A stretch of DNA of 64,000 bases from Rhodocyclaceae bacterium (GTDB taxonomy: Bacteria; Pseudomonadota; Gammaproteobacteria; Burkholderiales; Rhodocyclaceae), in the NCBI GenBank assembly GCA_023150275.1, contig JAKLLG010000008.1, positions 62,001-126,000 on the forward strand, written 5' to 3'. The notes under the pieces were generated by a model. The model made no database searches. It saw nothing but the letters and a program-made list of their open reading frames with translations, and was not told the DNA's origin. Both the position numbers and the translations under genes were made by a program. This document shows positions 45,601-55,687 of the stretch, one piece after another; position 1 is the first letter of the stretch; the number at the start of each line of letters is the position of its first letter.

Positions 45601-46135
45601 CCCGGCCGACATCAAGCGCGTGCTCGAAGCCGCGCTGTTTGCTGCCCAGCAGCCGCTGACGGCGGGCGAACTACGCAAGATGTTTATCGACGAGATCGGC
45701 AGCGACCTGGTGCGCAAGCTGCTCGAAGAACTGCGCGAGGAATGGGCGACGCGCCCGGTCGAGCTGGTGCAGCTTGCCGGCGGCTGGCGCTTCCGGACGC
45801 GCGCCGAATACCTGCCGTACCTGGGCCGGCTGAATCCGGAAAAGCCGCCCAAGTATTCGCGGGCGGTGCTGGAAACGCTGGCCATCATCGCCTACCGGCA
45901 ACCGGTGACGCGTGGCGACATTGAAGAGATTCGCGGCGTCACCGTCGCCACACAGGTGATCAAGGCGCTAGAAGAGCGCGGCTGGGTCGATGCCGTCGGC
46001 CACCGCGATACGCCGGGACGCCCGGCATTGTATGCAACGACAAAGAAATTTCTCGACGATCTCGGCCTGCGCAGCCTGACCGAACTGCCACCGCTCGAGC
46101 AAATTCATCAGACACTGGAACTGGCCAATGGCTAA
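45488..46135 (+). CDS. scpB: Segregation and condensation protein B
   Basis: A 215-residue ScpB with two winged-helix domains: [20 protein letters not shown] (about 38-110) and [22 protein letters not shown] followed by [19 protein letters not shown] (about 120-190). It dimerises on ScpA. The ATG at 45488 gives a 113-base overlap with scpA; later in-frame ATGs at 45512 and 45536 would shorten it a little, and the domain itself begins after the scpA stop. Its stop overlaps rluB by eight bases. Confidence 0.93.
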   Translation: MEESPKSPMRPREEQLMLPEIPEAKLPPAIPPSATPDNPADIKRVLEAALFAAQQPLTAGELRKMFIDEIGSDLVRKLLEELREEWATRPVELVQLAGGWRFRTRAEYLPYLGRLNPEKPPKYSRAVLETLAIIAYRQPVTRGDIEEIRGVTVATQVIKALEERGWVDAVGHRDTPGRPALYATTKKFLDDLGLRSLTELPPLEQIHQTLELANG

Positions 46136-47459
46136 CCGACCAAGACGTACTCCCTTCCGTCCGCCACAGGCGGCTGCCGAACCCATTGCCTCCGGCGATT
46201 CGATGGTGCCTGCCGCGGAGGGCGCTGCCGATGGTGTTGCCACCCCCGACGGCGCTCCCCGGCCACGACGTGGTCGTCGTGGCGCCTCGCGCAACACGCC
46301 TCCACAGGCGCCGCTGCCTGGGGGGCGCCGTGGGCGCAACGCCAATGCCGTGCAGGTCAAGCCGGAACGTCTGCACAAGGTGCTGGCACAATCGGGAATC
46401 GGCTCGCGCCGCGACATGGAGGAAATGATCGTCGCCGGCCGCGTCAGCGTAAATGGGCTTCCCGCGCATGTCGGCCAGCTGATCGGGCCGGGCGACCGGG
46501 TCAAGGTCAACGGCAAGCTGATCCACGCAAAGTTCAGCGGCAGCCGCCTGCCGCGCGTTGTCCTCTATCACAAGCCGGAAGGCGAGATCGTTTCGCGTGA
46601 CGACCCGGAGAAGCGCGCCAGCGTCTTCGATGCCCTGCCGCGCATGAACGGCGGGCGCTGGATTGCCGTCGGCCGACTCGATTTCAATACCAGCGGCCTG
46701 CTGCTGTTCACCTCCTCCGGCGAGCTTGCCAACCGGCTGATGCACCCACGCTACCAGCTGGTGCGTGAATATGCGGTGCGCGTGCTCGGCGACCTCGATG
46801 AAGAAAAGATCGAGCGCCTGCGCGAAGGGGTCGAACTCGAAGACGGCCCCGCACACTTCGATTCGATCGAGGATGGCGGCGGGCAGGGGGCCAACCACTG
46901 GTACCGCGTGACCCTGTTCGAAGGCCGCAACCGAGAGGTCCGGCGCATGTTCGAAGCCGTCGGAACCACGGTTAGCCGGCTGATCCGCGTGCGTTATGGC
47001 CCGTTCCTGCTGCCGCCGCACCTCAAGCGCGGCAAGACGATGGAGCTCGAAGAAGCCGAGATCGAGGCGCTGATGCGCGATGTCGGTCTTGGCGGTGGTG
47101 GTGCAAGACGTGGCCGTAGCGAGCCGGAAGGCAACCGCGCGCCGCGCGGCGGCATCGAGGTTGACGGCAATCGTGCGCCACCGCCTTCGCCCCGCCGGGG
47201 CGGAAAGAATCCCGCCCTCGATCTGCTCGACGATGAGTTCACCAGCGACGAGCAGCTCGATCGTGCCATCGACGGCAACCGCGCGGCACCGCCGCCGCGC
47301 CCCGGCGGCGCTGCCCACAAGAATTCCCGCGGCGCTCCGCGTGGCGCCCCCCGCAAGGGTAATGCCGGCAAACCGGGCGGTGGCCAGCCGCAGCCTGGCG
47401 CCGGCGGTAACGGAAAGCGCCCGGGAAAGCGTCCGCGCCGGCGCGGCACCGCGAGCTGA
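46128..47459 (+). CDS. rluB: 23S rRNA pseudouridine(2605) synthase RluB
   Basis: The 443-residue enzyme has an S4 domain (about 80-135: [25 protein letters not shown]), then the RsuA/RluB catalytic domain with the aspartate in [13 protein letters not shown], and [20 protein letters not shown]. Both ends are extended by disordered tracts: an Arg/Pro/Ala-rich start of about 75 residues and a Gly/Pro/Arg/Asn-rich tail of about 110 residues. Such tails are usual in betaproteobacterial RluB and probably bind RNA. It follows scpB with overlapping start. Confidence 0.93.
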   Translation: MANRPRRTPFRPPQAAAEPIASGDSMVPAAEGAADGVATPDGAPRPRRGRRGASRNTPPQAPLPGGRRGRNANAVQVKPERLHKVLAQSGIGSRRDMEEMIVAGRVSVNGLPAHVGQLIGPGDRVKVNGKLIHAKFSGSRLPRVVLYHKPEGEIVSRDDPEKRASVFDALPRMNGGRWIAVGRLDFNTSGLLLFTSSGELANRLMHPRYQLVREYAVRVLGDLDEEKIERLREGVELEDGPAHFDSIEDGGGQGANHWYRVTLFEGRNREVRRMFEAVGTTVSRLIRVRYGPFLLPPHLKRGKTMELEEAEIEALMRDVGLGGGGARRGRSEPEGNRAPRGGIEVDGNRAPPPSPRRGGKNPALDLLDDEFTSDEQLDRAIDGNRAAPPPRPGGAAHKNSRGAPRGAPRKGNAGKPGGGQPQPGAGGNGKRPGKRPRRRGTAS

Positions 47460-47484
47460 TTCCGCTGCGGCAGAGAGGATTCCG

Positions 47485-47514
47485 GGCCGGAAGATTTGCT
47501 TCCGGCCTGCCTTT
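47485..47514 (+). terminator. Probable terminator after rluB
   Basis: GGCCGGAAG (47485-47493) pairs with CTTCCGGCC (47499-47507), loop ATTTG, then TGCCTTTC. The T-run is short, so termination may be partial. It overlaps the proposed -35 of the next promoter. Confidence 0.55.
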
Positions 47515-47525
47515 CCCTATATAAT
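47496..47525 (+). promoter_or_regulatory. Probable sigma-70 promoter of the rimP-nusA-infB operon
   Basis: TTGCTT (47496-47501), an 18-base spacer and TATAAT (47520-47525), a perfect -10. It lies 91 bases before rimP. The expected transcript start is near 47532. Confidence 0.65.
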
Positions 47526-47582
47526 CCGCCGGTTTCTTCCTGCCGGCCGGCCGGTTTTCCGGGTCGGGCGGCGGTTTTCTGG

Positions 47583-47604
47583 ATGGGCATTGCGCCCATT
47601 TTTT
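47583..47604 (+). promoter_or_regulatory. Terminator-like hairpin in the rimP leader (possible attenuator)
   Basis: ATGGGC (47583-47588) pairs with GCCCAT (47594-47599), loop ATTGC, followed by a run of six T (47599-47604). It has the form of an intrinsic terminator but sits between the promoter and rimP, only 11 bases before the start codon. Such a site would let NusA, encoded downstream, tune its own operon. Confidence 0.6.
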
Positions 47605-47615
47605 ATTTGTAGCGC

Positions 47616-48056
47616 ATGAATCTGCACGAACTGATCGAAAAAACCGTCATTGGCCTCGGCTACGAGCTGGTCGACCTGGAGATGAGCCCGCGCGCGCGCG
47701 TCCTGCGCATCTTCATCGACAAGCCCGAGAAGCTGCGCGGCGTCGACATCGACGACTGCGTCGCGGTCAGCAACCAGCTCTCGCGTGTGTTGACCGTGGA
47801 GAACATCGATTACGACCGGCTCGAGGTTTCCTCGCCGGGGATGGATCGGCCGCTGAAGAAGCTCGCCGACTACGAGCGTTTTGCGGGTTCGGAAGTTCAT
47901 CTGAAGCTGCGCGTGCCGCACAACGGACGGCGCAATTTCAATGGTGTCCTGCAGGGGTTGCGGGACGGCAAGGTATGTCTCGCCCTCGAAACGGGCGAGG
48001 TGGAAATGGATCTGGGCAACATTGAGCGTGCCCGGCTGGTCCCCAGGTTCGACTGA
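47616..48056 (+). CDS. rimP: Ribosome maturation factor RimP
   Basis: The 146-residue protein has the RimP N-terminal domain ([19 protein letters not shown], then [18 protein letters not shown]) and the conserved [20 protein letters not shown], followed by the small beta-barrel C-terminal domain. RimP is needed for 30S subunit assembly. There is no clear ribosome site, since the terminator-like hairpin occupies that region. Next comes nusA after 26 bases. Confidence 0.96.
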   Translation: MNLHELIEKTVIGLGYELVDLEMSPRARVLRIFIDKPEKLRGVDIDDCVAVSNQLSRVLTVENIDYDRLEVSSPGMDRPLKKLADYERFAGSEVHLKLRVPHNGRRNFNGVLQGLRDGKVCLALETGEVEMDLGNIERARLVPRFD

Positions 48057-48082
48057 ATCTGGAAAACGGAGGTTAGAGAAGA

Positions 48083-49555
48083 ATGAGCCGCGAAATTCTG
48101 CTGCTGGTCGACGCGCTGGCACGTGAAAAGAACGTTCCCAAGGAAATCGTTTTCGGTGCGCTGGAACTGGCGCTTGCTTCTGCGACGAAGAAGCGCATCC
48201 ACGACGAAGCCGACGTGCGTGTCGCGATCGACCGCGAAACCGGCGACTTTGAAAGCTTCCGTCGCTGGGAAGTGGTCGCCGACGACGATTTCGAGAACGA
48301 GCACCTGCAGGTGCCGATCTCTGCCGCGCTGGTCGAAGATCCGGAATTTCAGGTCGGCGATTTCATCGAGGAGCCGCTTGAACCGATCGACTTCGGCCGC
48401 ATCGGTGCCCAGGCCGCCAAGCAGGTGATTCTGCAGAAGATCCGCGACGCCGAGCGCGAGCAGATCCTCAACGACTTCCTTGAGCGCGGCGAGCACATCG
48501 TCTCCGGTACTATCAAGCGCATGGAGCGTGGCAACGCCATCATCGAATCGGGCAAGGTCGAGGCGCTGCTGCCGCGCGACCAGATGATCCCGAAGGAAAA
48601 CCTGCGCATCGGCGATCGCGTCAAGGCCTATCTGCTGAAGATCGACCGCCAGGCACGCGGCCCGCAGCTGATCCTGTCGCGCACGGCCCCCGAGTTCATC
48701 ATCAAGCTGTTCCAGCTCGAAGTACCGGAAATCGACGACGGTCTCATGGAGATCAAGGCCGCTGCCCGCGACCCCGGCATGCGTGCCAAGATTGCGGTGA
48801 AGTCGAACGACCAGCGCATCGACCCGATCGGCACCTGCGTCGGCCTGCGTGGCGCCCGTGTCCAGGCCGTCACCAACGAGCTCGCCGGTGAGCGCGTCGA
48901 TATCGTGCTTTGGTCGGCTGATCCGGCGCAATTCGTGGTCGGCGCCCTGTCGCCCGCCGAGGTGTCGTCGATCGTCGTCGATGAAGAAAAACACTGCATG
49001 GATGTCGTTGTCGACGAAGACAACCTCGCCATCGCCATCGGTCGCGGCGGCCAGAACGTTCGCCTCGCGTCCGAGCTGAGCGGCTGGACGATCAACCTGA
49101 TGACCGAAGAAGAGTCGCAGAAGAAATCGGAAGCCGAAACGGCAGCCATCCGCGTGCTGTTCATGGAAAAGCTCGATGTCGACGAGGAAGTCGCCAACAT
49201 CCTGATCGACGAAGGCTTCACCGGCCTCGAAGAAATCGCCTACGTGCCGCTGCACGAAATGCTTGAAATCGAAGCCTTCGACGAAGCCACCGTGCAGGAA
49301 CTGCGCGACCGCGCCCGCAACGTGCTGCTTACCGAGGCGATCGCCACCGAAGAGAAGCTCGAAGGTGTCGAGGATGCGATGATCAACCTCGATGGCATGG
49401 ACAAGACGCTCGCCGCCAAGCTCGCCAGCGCCGGCATCAAGACCCGCGACGATCTCGCCGACCTCGCCGTCGACGAACTTACCGAAATGACCGGCGTCGA
49501 CGCCGATCGTGCAAAACAACTGATCACCAACGCGCGCGCGCACTGGTTCGAGTAA
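48083..49555 (+). CDS. nusA: Transcription termination/antitermination protein NusA
   Basis: The 490-residue protein has the N-terminal RNA-polymerase-binding domain ([20 protein letters not shown]), an S1 domain (about 135-200, [20 protein letters not shown]), two KH domains (about 230-345, with [20 protein letters not shown] and [16 protein letters not shown]) and two C-terminal acidic helix-hairpin-helix repeats (about 365-490), as in the full E. coli form. It controls pausing, termination and antitermination. It follows rimP and precedes infB by 21 bases. Confidence 0.97.
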   Translation: MSREILLLVDALAREKNVPKEIVFGALELALASATKKRIHDEADVRVAIDRETGDFESFRRWEVVADDDFENEHLQVPISAALVEDPEFQVGDFIEEPLEPIDFGRIGAQAAKQVILQKIRDAEREQILNDFLERGEHIVSGTIKRMERGNAIIESGKVEALLPRDQMIPKENLRIGDRVKAYLLKIDRQARGPQLILSRTAPEFIIKLFQLEVPEIDDGLMEIKAAARDPGMRAKIAVKSNDQRIDPIGTCVGLRGARVQAVTNELAGERVDIVLWSADPAQFVVGALSPAEVSSIVVDEEKHCMDVVVDEDNLAIAIGRGGQNVRLASELSGWTINLMTEEESQKKSEAETAAIRVLFMEKLDVDEEVANILIDEGFTGLEEIAYVPLHEMLEIEAFDEATVQELRDRARNVLLTEAIATEEKLEGVEDAMINLDGMDKTLAAKLASAGIKTRDDLADLAVDELTEMTGVDADRAKQLITNARAHWFE

Positions 49556-49576
49556 GCAACACAAGGGGAAAACCAT

Positions 49577-52270
49577 ATGGCGCAATCAACCGTTGCCCAG
49601 TTTGCCGGCGAATTGAAGCTGCCGGCCGCTGCGCTGCTCGAACAGTTGCAGAAGGCCGGCGTCAAGAAAGGCAGCACCGAGGATCTGCTTTCCGAAACCG
49701 ACAAGACCAGATTGCTCGATTACCTGCGCGCCGCTCATGGCGAGGCGCAGACGAAGACCAAGATTACGCTGACGCGCAAGCAGACCAGCGAGATCAAGGC
49801 TCAGGATTCCGCGGGCAAGACCCGCACTGTACAGGTCGAAGTGCGCAAGAAGCGCGTGCTGGTGAAGCGTGATCCGGCCGAGCTGATTGCCGAAGCCGCA
49901 GCGGCCGCACCGATTGAACCGCCGAAGGCAGAGGAGCCACCGGTCGTCGAAGTGGCGCCGGTTCCCGTTGCCGTGGTTGAACCCGTCGTCGTCGAGGCGC
50001 CCGCACCGGAAGAAGCGCCGGCACCTGCCAAGACCACGAAGGCCAAGGCCGCGAAGAGCACCAGGCCGTCGCTTGTTTCCGTGATCGGCGAAGAAGAAAT
50101 GCGCCAGCGCGAAGAGGAAGCGCGTCGCCAGTCGAAGCTTTCCGAACTGCAGGCAGCGGAATTCCGCGAGAAGCAGGTGCGCGAAGTCGAGCTCGCCCGC
50201 CTGCGTCTGGAAGCCGAGGAAAAGGCAGCGGCCGCGAAGGCAGCAGAAGCCGCCAAGACTGCCGCAGCAGCATCGGCAGCCGAAAAGACGGGCGAGGACC
50301 GCACCCTGCATCGCCCGGTGAAGGCCGATGCCAAGGGCAAGGATGCCAAGAAGGGCGACGACAAGAAGGGCACCTGGGCCGATGCGCAGAAAAAGCGCGG
50401 CATCAAGACCCGCGGTGGCGACGCCGGTTCCGGCTGGCGCGGCGGCAAGGGCGGCGGCAAGCACGGCAAGCAGGACGAAGGCGAACACGCCTTCCAGGCG
50501 CCGACCGAGCCGGTCATCCGCGAAGTCCACGTTCCGGAAACCATCAGCGTCGCCGATCTCGCGCACAAGATGGCCGTCAAGGCCACCGAAGTCATCAAGG
50601 CCCTGATGAAGATGGGCTCCATGGTCACCATCAACCAGGTGCTCGACCAGGAAACGGCGATGATCATCGTCGAGGAAATGGGCCACACGGCAGTTGCTGC
50701 CAAGCTGGACGACCCGGATGCCTTCCTCGAGGACAATGCCGAGCACAAGGATTACGCACTTGAGCCGCGTGCCCCGGTCGTGACCGTCATGGGCCACGTC
50801 GACCACGGCAAGACCTCGCTGCTCGACTATATCCGCCGCACCCGCGTCGCGTCTGGCGAAGCCGGCGGCATCACGCAGCACATCGGTGCCTACCACGTCG
50901 AAACCGACCGTGGCATGGTTACCTTCCTCGACACCCCGGGTCACGAGGCCTTCACGGCCATGCGTGCGCGCGGCGCCAAGGCCACCGACATCGTCATTCT
51001 GGTGGTGGCCGCCGACGACGGCGTCATGCCGCAGACCAAGGAAGCCATTCACCACGCCAAGGCAGCCGGTGTGCCGATCGTCGTCGCCGTGACCAAGATC
51101 GACAAGCCGGAAGCCAACGCCGAGCGCGTCAAGCAGGAGCTGGTGGCCGAAGAAGTCGTGCCGGAAGAATACGGCGGCGACTCGCCCTTCGTCGGCGTCT
51201 CGGCGAAGACCGGTCAGGGCATCGACGACCTGCTTGAGCAGGTGCTGCTGCAGGCCGAGGTGCTGGAACTGAAGGCGCCTAAGGATTCCCCCGCCAAGGG
51301 CCTGATCATCGAAGCGCGCCTCGACAAGGGACGTGGTCCGGTGGCGACGATGCTGGTGCAGACCGGCACGCTGCGTCAGGGCGACATGCTGCTGGCCGGC
51401 CAGATGTTCGGCAAGATCCGCGCGATGCTCGACGAAAACGGCAAGCCAATCAAGGAAGCCGGCCCGTCGATCCCGGTCGAAATCCAGGGTCTCTCGGATG
51501 TTCCGGCCGCCGGTGAAGAAGCCGTGGTGCTGGGCGACGAAAAGAAGGCGCGCGAAATCGCGCTCTTCCGCCAGGGCAAGTTCCGCGACGTCAAACTGGC
51601 CAAGCAGCAGGCCGCCAAGCTCGAAAACATCTTCGACCAGATGGCCGAAGGCGAAGCCAAGACCCTGCCGCTGATCATCAAGGCCGACGTCCAGGGTTCG
51701 CAGGAAGCGCTGGTGCAATCGCTGCAGAAGCTGTCGACCAGCGAAGTCAAGGTCAACATCATCCACGGCGCGGTCGGCGGCATTACCGAATCCGACATCA
51801 ACCTGGCACAGGCGTCCAAGGCCGTCGTCATCGGCTTCAACACCCGCGCCGATGCCGGCGCCCGCAAGGCAGCCGAGAACTTCGGCGTCGATATCCGCTA
51901 CTACAACATCATCTACGACGCCGTCGATGAAGTGAAGGCAGCGTTGTCGGGCATGCTCTCGCCGGAGAAAAAGGAAGAGATCATCGGCACCGTCGAGATC
52001 CGTCAGGTCTTCCGCGCCTCCAAGATCGGCACCATTGCCGGTTGCTACGTGCTCGATGGCGTGGTCAGGCGCAATGCGCGCGCCCGTCTGCTGCGCGGCA
52101 ACGTCGTGCAGTGGGACGGCGAGCTCGATTCGCTCAAGCGCTTCAAGGACGACGTCAAGGAAGTCAAGGCCAACTTCGAATGCGGTCTGTCGCTGAAGAA
52201 CTTCAACGACATCGAGGAAGGCGACCAGCTCGAAGTTTACGAGATCAAGGAAATTGCCCGCAGCCTCTAA
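49577..52270 (+). CDS. infB: Translation initiation factor IF-2
   Basis: The 897-residue factor has an IF2 N-terminal helical domain (1-55), a second N-domain copy near 320-370, and between them an Ala/Glu/Lys/Pro-rich linker (about 95-310). The GTPase core has GHVDHGKT at 406-413, [12 protein letters not shown] (G3) and VTKIDKP (G4), followed by domains II to IV ending [17 protein letters not shown]. It brings fMet-tRNA to the 30S subunit. Whether alternative inner starts (IF2-beta) are used cannot be told from sequence. Confidence 0.97.
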   Translation: MAQSTVAQFAGELKLPAAALLEQLQKAGVKKGSTEDLLSETDKTRLLDYLRAAHGEAQTKTKITLTRKQTSEIKAQDSAGKTRTVQVEVRKKRVLVKRDPAELIAEAAAAAPIEPPKAEEPPVVEVAPVPVAVVEPVVVEAPAPEEAPAPAKTTKAKAAKSTRPSLVSVIGEEEMRQREEEARRQSKLSELQAAEFREKQVREVELARLRLEAEEKAAAAKAAEAAKTAAAASAAEKTGEDRTLHRPVKADAKGKDAKKGDDKKGTWADAQKKRGIKTRGGDAGSGWRGGKGGGKHGKQDEGEHAFQAPTEPVIREVHVPETISVADLAHKMAVKATEVIKALMKMGSMVTINQVLDQETAMIIVEEMGHTAVAAKLDDPDAFLEDNAEHKDYALEPRAPVVTVMGHVDHGKTSLLDYIRRTRVASGEAGGITQHIGAYHVETDRGMVTFLDTPGHEAFTAMRARGAKATDIVILVVAADDGVMPQTKEAIHHAKAAGVPIVVAVTKIDKPEANAERVKQELVAEEVVPEEYGGDSPFVGVSAKTGQGIDDLLEQVLLQAEVLELKAPKDSPAKGLIIEARLDKGRGPVATMLVQTGTLRQGDMLLAGQMFGKIRAMLDENGKPIKEAGPSIPVEIQGLSDVPAAGEEAVVLGDEKKAREIALFRQGKFRDVKLAKQQAAKLENIFDQMAEGEAKTLPLIIKADVQGSQEALVQSLQKLSTSEVKVNIIHGAVGGITESDINLAQASKAVVIGFNTRADAGARKAAENFGVDIRYYNIIYDAVDEVKAALSGMLSPEKKEEIIGTVEIRQVFRASKIGTIAGCYVLDGVVRRNARARLLRGNVVQWDGELDSLKRFKDDVKEVKANFECGLSLKNFNDIEEGDQLEVYEIKEIARSL

Positions 52271-52670
52271 GCACAACGCCAGCTTCTCGCGCAAGGATCG
52301 CGTCAACGAACAGATCCGGCGCGAGCTGGCCGAGCTCATCCGCGCCGAGGTGAAGGACCCGCGCGTCGGCATGGTCAGCATCACCGAAGTCGAGGTGACG
52401 CCGGACTACGCCCACGCCCGCGTCTATTTCAGCACGCTGGCCGGTGAGGACAAGATCGCCGAAGTCCAGCTCGGCTTGCAGAAGGCCTCGGGCTTCCTGC
52501 GCCGCGAACTGGGGCGCCGCGTGCGCATCCACACCACGCCGCAGCTGCACTTCATCCACGACACCTCGCTCGAACGCGGTGCCGATCTCTCCAAGCTGAT
52601 CGATGAGGCGTCCCGCCTCTCCGACCAGTCGGAACAGGCCGAACAGCCAGAAGGCAAGCCAGAGGAATGA
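52254..52670 (+). CDS. rbfA: Ribosome-binding factor A
   Basis: The 138-residue protein has the RbfA KH-like fold: [40 protein letters not shown] and [18 protein letters not shown]. It acts in 16S rRNA 5'-end maturation. The only start that gives the full family N-terminus is a TTG at 52254, overlapping the end of infB by 17 bases, with AAGG just upstream. The acidic C-terminal tail ([12 protein letters not shown]) is short and ordinary. Its stop overlaps truB by four bases. Confidence 0.93.
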   Translation: MPAASKHNASFSRKDRVNEQIRRELAELIRAEVKDPRVGMVSITEVEVTPDYAHARVYFSTLAGEDKIAEVQLGLQKASGFLRRELGRRVRIHTTPQLHFIHDTSLERGADLSKLIDEASRLSDQSEQAEQPEGKPEE

Positions 52671-53578
52671 ACCAGGCGCCGAAGCGCCGCTGGCGGCGCG
52701 TCGACGGCGTCCTGCTCCTCGACAAGCCCGGCGGCATGAGTTCCAACGACGCGCTGCAGAAGGCGCGCCGGCTCTTCTCGGCCGAAAAGGGTGGCCACAC
52801 CGGTACCCTCGACCCGCTGGCCACCGGCCTGCTGCCGCTTTGCTTCGGCGAGGCCACAAAGTTCTCCGCCGACCTGCTCAACGCCGACAAGACCTACGAG
52901 GCAGAACTGCGCCTCGGCATCACCACGCGCACCGGCGATGCCGAAGGCGAGGTGATCGAGGAACGCCCGGTCGCCGTCGATGAAGCCGCCTTTGCCGCCG
53001 TGCTGCCGCGCTTCATGGGCGAACAGCTGCAGGTGCCGCCGATGTATTCTGCGCTGAAGAAGGACGGCCGCCCGCTCTACGAACTCGCCCGCCAGGGCAT
53101 CGAGGTCGAGCGTGCCGCACGCACGATCACCATCCACGTCCTCGACCTGCTCTCGTTTGCCGCCCCCGTCGCCCGCATCCGCGTGCGCTGCAGCAAGGGC
53201 ACCTACATCCGCACGCTGGCCGAGGACATCGGCAAGGCGCTCGGTTGCGGCGCCCACCTCACCGCGCTGCGCCGCACCGGCGTCGCCGACCTGCAACTGC
53301 CGCGCGCGCTGACGCTGGCCGAAATCGAAGCCTGCCCGGAAGGCGAGCGCGACGCGCTGCTGCTGCCCGTGGATGCGCTGCTGCAGGGGCTGCCGGTCGT
53401 GGAACTGGACGAAGCAGGACATGCCCGCTTCGCCAACGGCAACCCCGTATCGTACCCGCAGGCCGGCCTGCTCGGCCCCTGCCGGGTTTATGCCGGTCAG
53501 GCGCTGCTCGGCCTTGGTCGTGCCGACGCCGACGGGAAGCTGCACCCGCAGCGCCTCGTTGCCCGCGCCGAGGGCTAA
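52667..53578 (+). CDS. truB: tRNA pseudouridine(55) synthase TruB
   Basis: A 303-residue synthase with the catalytic Asp49 in [17 protein letters not shown], the [20 protein letters not shown] segment and [20 protein letters not shown]; the C-terminal PUA-like part is present ([13 protein letters not shown]). It modifies U55 of tRNAs. It ends the rimP operon; rpsO, which often follows, is absent, and a palindromic repeat element comes next. Confidence 0.96.
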   Translation: MNQAPKRRWRRVDGVLLLDKPGGMSSNDALQKARRLFSAEKGGHTGTLDPLATGLLPLCFGEATKFSADLLNADKTYEAELRLGITTRTGDAEGEVIEERPVAVDEAAFAAVLPRFMGEQLQVPPMYSALKKDGRPLYELARQGIEVERAARTITIHVLDLLSFAAPVARIRVRCSKGTYIRTLAEDIGKALGCGAHLTALRRTGVADLQLPRALTLAEIEACPEGERDALLLPVDALLQGLPVVELDEAGHARFANGNPVSYPQAGLLGPCRVYAGQALLGLGRADADGKLHPQRLVARAEG

Positions 53579-53580
53579 TA

Positions 53581-53715
53581 GAAGCCGTCATTCCGGCCCC
53601 CTTCGGCTCGCTCAGGACGGGCTTTGGCAGGCTCAGGACAGGCCGGGCTTTGCCCGCGCCGGAATCCAGAAAGTGCAACGAACTGGGCACTGGCGTTCGC
53701 CGGTGTGACGGCTTC
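53581..53715. repeat. Dispersed imperfect palindrome after truB
   Basis: GAAGCCGTCATTCCGG (53581-53596) pairs with CCGGTGTGACGGCTTC (53700-53715), 14 of 16 positions. Inside are two direct copies of CTT-(C/T)-GGC-NNG-CTCAGGAC (53601-53618 and 53622-53639), related to the units at 5318-5356. The element fills the gap between the convergent truB and CBS-domain genes. Confidence 0.7.
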
Positions 53716-53729
53716 AAGCAAGGTCTGGT

Positions 53730-54326
53730 CTAGCTCCCCGCGATCACCGCCTCGATCTCGGCAAAGGTGCGCGCGATCTCTCCGGCATGCACCGGCGCCC
53801 CCAACTGCCGGGCGATCTGCGTCGCCGAGAATACGCCGCAGATGATCTGCCGGCCGGCAACACTGCGGTCGACCACGAACGCATGCTGCCGCCCGCAGGC
53901 TTGCAACGTCGCGATCACGTGACCCACTTCGGCCCGCGTCACCATTGCCAGTTCGATCGTTTCGAGCGCCTCGGCCGCGGTCATGATGTGCTCGACGCGC
54001 AATTCCTCGCGCGTCAGCTCGTAGCAGTTCATCGCCTGCATCGCCCGTTCGCCGAGCAGGTCGCTGGCCGTGATGATTCCCTCCAGCTGCCGATCCTCGT
54101 TCGTCACGAACAGCATGCGCACGCCGCGATGGATCATTGCCTGGTGGGCTTCATGCACGAAGGCGCTGCGGCAGATGATCGCCGCCGGCAGGCGGGTCAG
54201 GTCGGTCATCACCTGCAGCGCGGGGGAGTCGATGCGCACCGGCATCGGGACATGGCTGCTGGTGAGGAAGCAGCCTGCGGGAGCCACCCGGCCGGTCGGC
54301 AGGGCGGGGTAGGTGGTTCGCGTCAT
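53730..54326 (-). CDS. CBS-domain protein
   Basis: The 198-residue protein has a pair of CBS domains: about 45-110 (FVHEAHQAMIHRGVRMLFVT, LEGIITASDLLGERAMQAM) and 118-190 (VEHIMTAAEALETIELAMV, AFVVDRS, GVFSATQIARQLG). CBS pairs bind adenine nucleotides and regulate attached or partner proteins; no effector domain is attached. The ATG at 54326 is followed by about 40 residues without clear fold. It is alone in its transcript as far as I can see. Confidence 0.85.
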   Translation of the reverse strand: MTRTTYPALPTGRVAPAGCFLTSSHVPMPVRIDSPALQVMTDLTRLPAAIICRSAFVHEAHQAMIHRGVRMLFVTNEDRQLEGIITASDLLGERAMQAMNCYELTREELRVEHIMTAAEALETIELAMVTRAEVGHVIATLQACGRQHAFVVDRSVAGRQIICGVFSATQIARQLGAPVHAGEIARTFAEIEAVIAGS

Positions 54327-54493
54327 GATCTGTCTCCTTTTGTATGTCGCACAGAAACAGCGGTGTTGCGGGGGTGAGACTGGCGGGCGGGAGACGAAGT
54401 TCCGGCAGAGCGGATGCTCTCCGCGAAGTACTCCAGTTTCCGGCTATTGGAGACGCTGTGGGCCGTATGTATTCTTGCTACCCACGCAATCAA

Positions 54494-55687
54494 TCAAATC
54501 CGGCGCTTGACCCGCATCGCCAGCGTACTCACGCCCATGAACGCAACACCCATCAGGACCAGCGAGATCGGCCAGCCGAGGGAGTCGACGAAGTGCTGCG
54601 CGGTGAAGTAGCCGATGTAGCCGAGCATGGCGAGCACCGTGGTCAACAGCAGGGTGCGGCTCTGCAGGATGACGCAGGCGTAGAGCATCGATGCCGTGAC
54701 GGCGAAGTAGAGCAGCTCGAATGAGGTCTTGTGTACCAGATCGAAGAGGCCGGTATAGGCCATGACCGAACCGACCAGGTAGCCGATGCTGGCGAGCCGG
54801 GTTTGCCGCCCGGCTCGTTGCAGGCCGTAGGCGGCGGACATTGTGCAGATGCCGGTGAGCAGCGCCGCCCAGTTGGCCGAGGTGGCCACGGCAATCCGGT
54901 CGAATAATCCGGCGTTGAGCCAGCAAAGGGCGATGAGAAAGGCGAATTCGGCGAGGCTCCGGTGTCGTGACTTCTCCAGCTCGCAGGCGACCAGGAACAG
55001 CGAAGCGCCGAGAATGATGGCGCTGAACCCGACCGGCACGTCGAGCATGTCGAGTCCAACCTGCAGGAAGGCGTAGACGAACAGCAACGCGGTGAAGGCG
55101 AGCACCGTCAGTTCGTATTTGCGGAAGAGCACGCCCTGATGCAGGGCCATCAGCCCGAAAACGCTGAGCGCCGCAAGGCGCCAGTTGTCGCCGTGCGGGA
55201 ACATCTCGTGAATGAAGACGAACCAGCCGCTGGTGAGCATGAAGGCGGTGGCGAGCGCGAGCGGCAGGATCAGTCTGGGGAATTTCTTCTCGTGCAGGGC
55301 TGAGACGAGCACGATCAGCAGGGCATAGCCGATGCCCAGCGTCACCACGATGCGCATCACGCTGCCCATCCGGTTCCAGAACATGCCGATGTAGGTGCTG
55401 ATCCCGGCCAGGATGAAGATTGCGCCGAGATAGATGAATAGTGTTCTGGCGATCTCGCTGCTGCTGCGCCGGGTCGGCGCGGCCTGGAGCATCGACGGAT
55501 CGCGAAACACAACCGCAACCTCGGCCGGCGTGATGTCGTAGGTGCGCATCAGCTCGGCGATTTTCGACAGCGCCTCTGCCTTGTCGTTAACGCCCTTGAT
55601 GCCGAACAGCGCGGCGAGCAGTGGCCAGCCCCACCAGCCGCCGCCGATGACGACGAGCAGCACGATCAGCAGGATGAGCAGGCTCAC
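54494..55687 (-). CDS. Polytopic membrane protein of unknown function
   Basis: A 397-residue protein with about ten to eleven hydrophobic spans. The first (residues 2-26) is followed by a cytoplasmic segment (about 35-80, KAEALSKIAELMRTYDITPA), then runs such as FIYLGAIFILAGISTYIGMF. The layout recalls DUF2157-type proteins, but I do not see enough to name the family. It overlaps the upstream gene by four bases, so the two form an operon. Confidence 0.75.
   Translation of the reverse strand: MSLLILLIVLLVVIGGGWWGWPLLAALFGIKGVNDKAEALSKIAELMRTYDITPAEVAVVFRDPSMLQAAPTRRSSSEIARTLFIYLGAIFILAGISTYIGMFWNRMGSVMRIVVTLGIGYALLIVLVSALHEKKFPRLILPLALATAFMLTSGWFVFIHEMFPHGDNWRLAALSVFGLMALHQGVLFRKYELTVLAFTALLFVYAFLQVGLDMLDVPVGFSAIILGASLFLVACELEKSRHRSLAEFAFLIALCWLNAGLFDRIAVATSANWAALLTGICTMSAAYGLQRAGRQTRLASIGYLVGSVMAYTGLFDLVHKTSFELLYFAVTASMLYACVILQSRTLLLTTVLAMLGYIGYFTAQHFVDSLGWPISLVLMGVAFMGVSTLAMRVKRRI

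Noticed and set aside
47897..49585. A 562-codon minus-strand frame opposite nusA
   Set aside because: Shadow frame; nusA is certain.
49586..52384. A 932-codon open frame on the minus strand opposite infB
   Set aside because: It is the mirror of a GC-rich real gene; its sequence is low in family features and infB has full IF-2 motifs.
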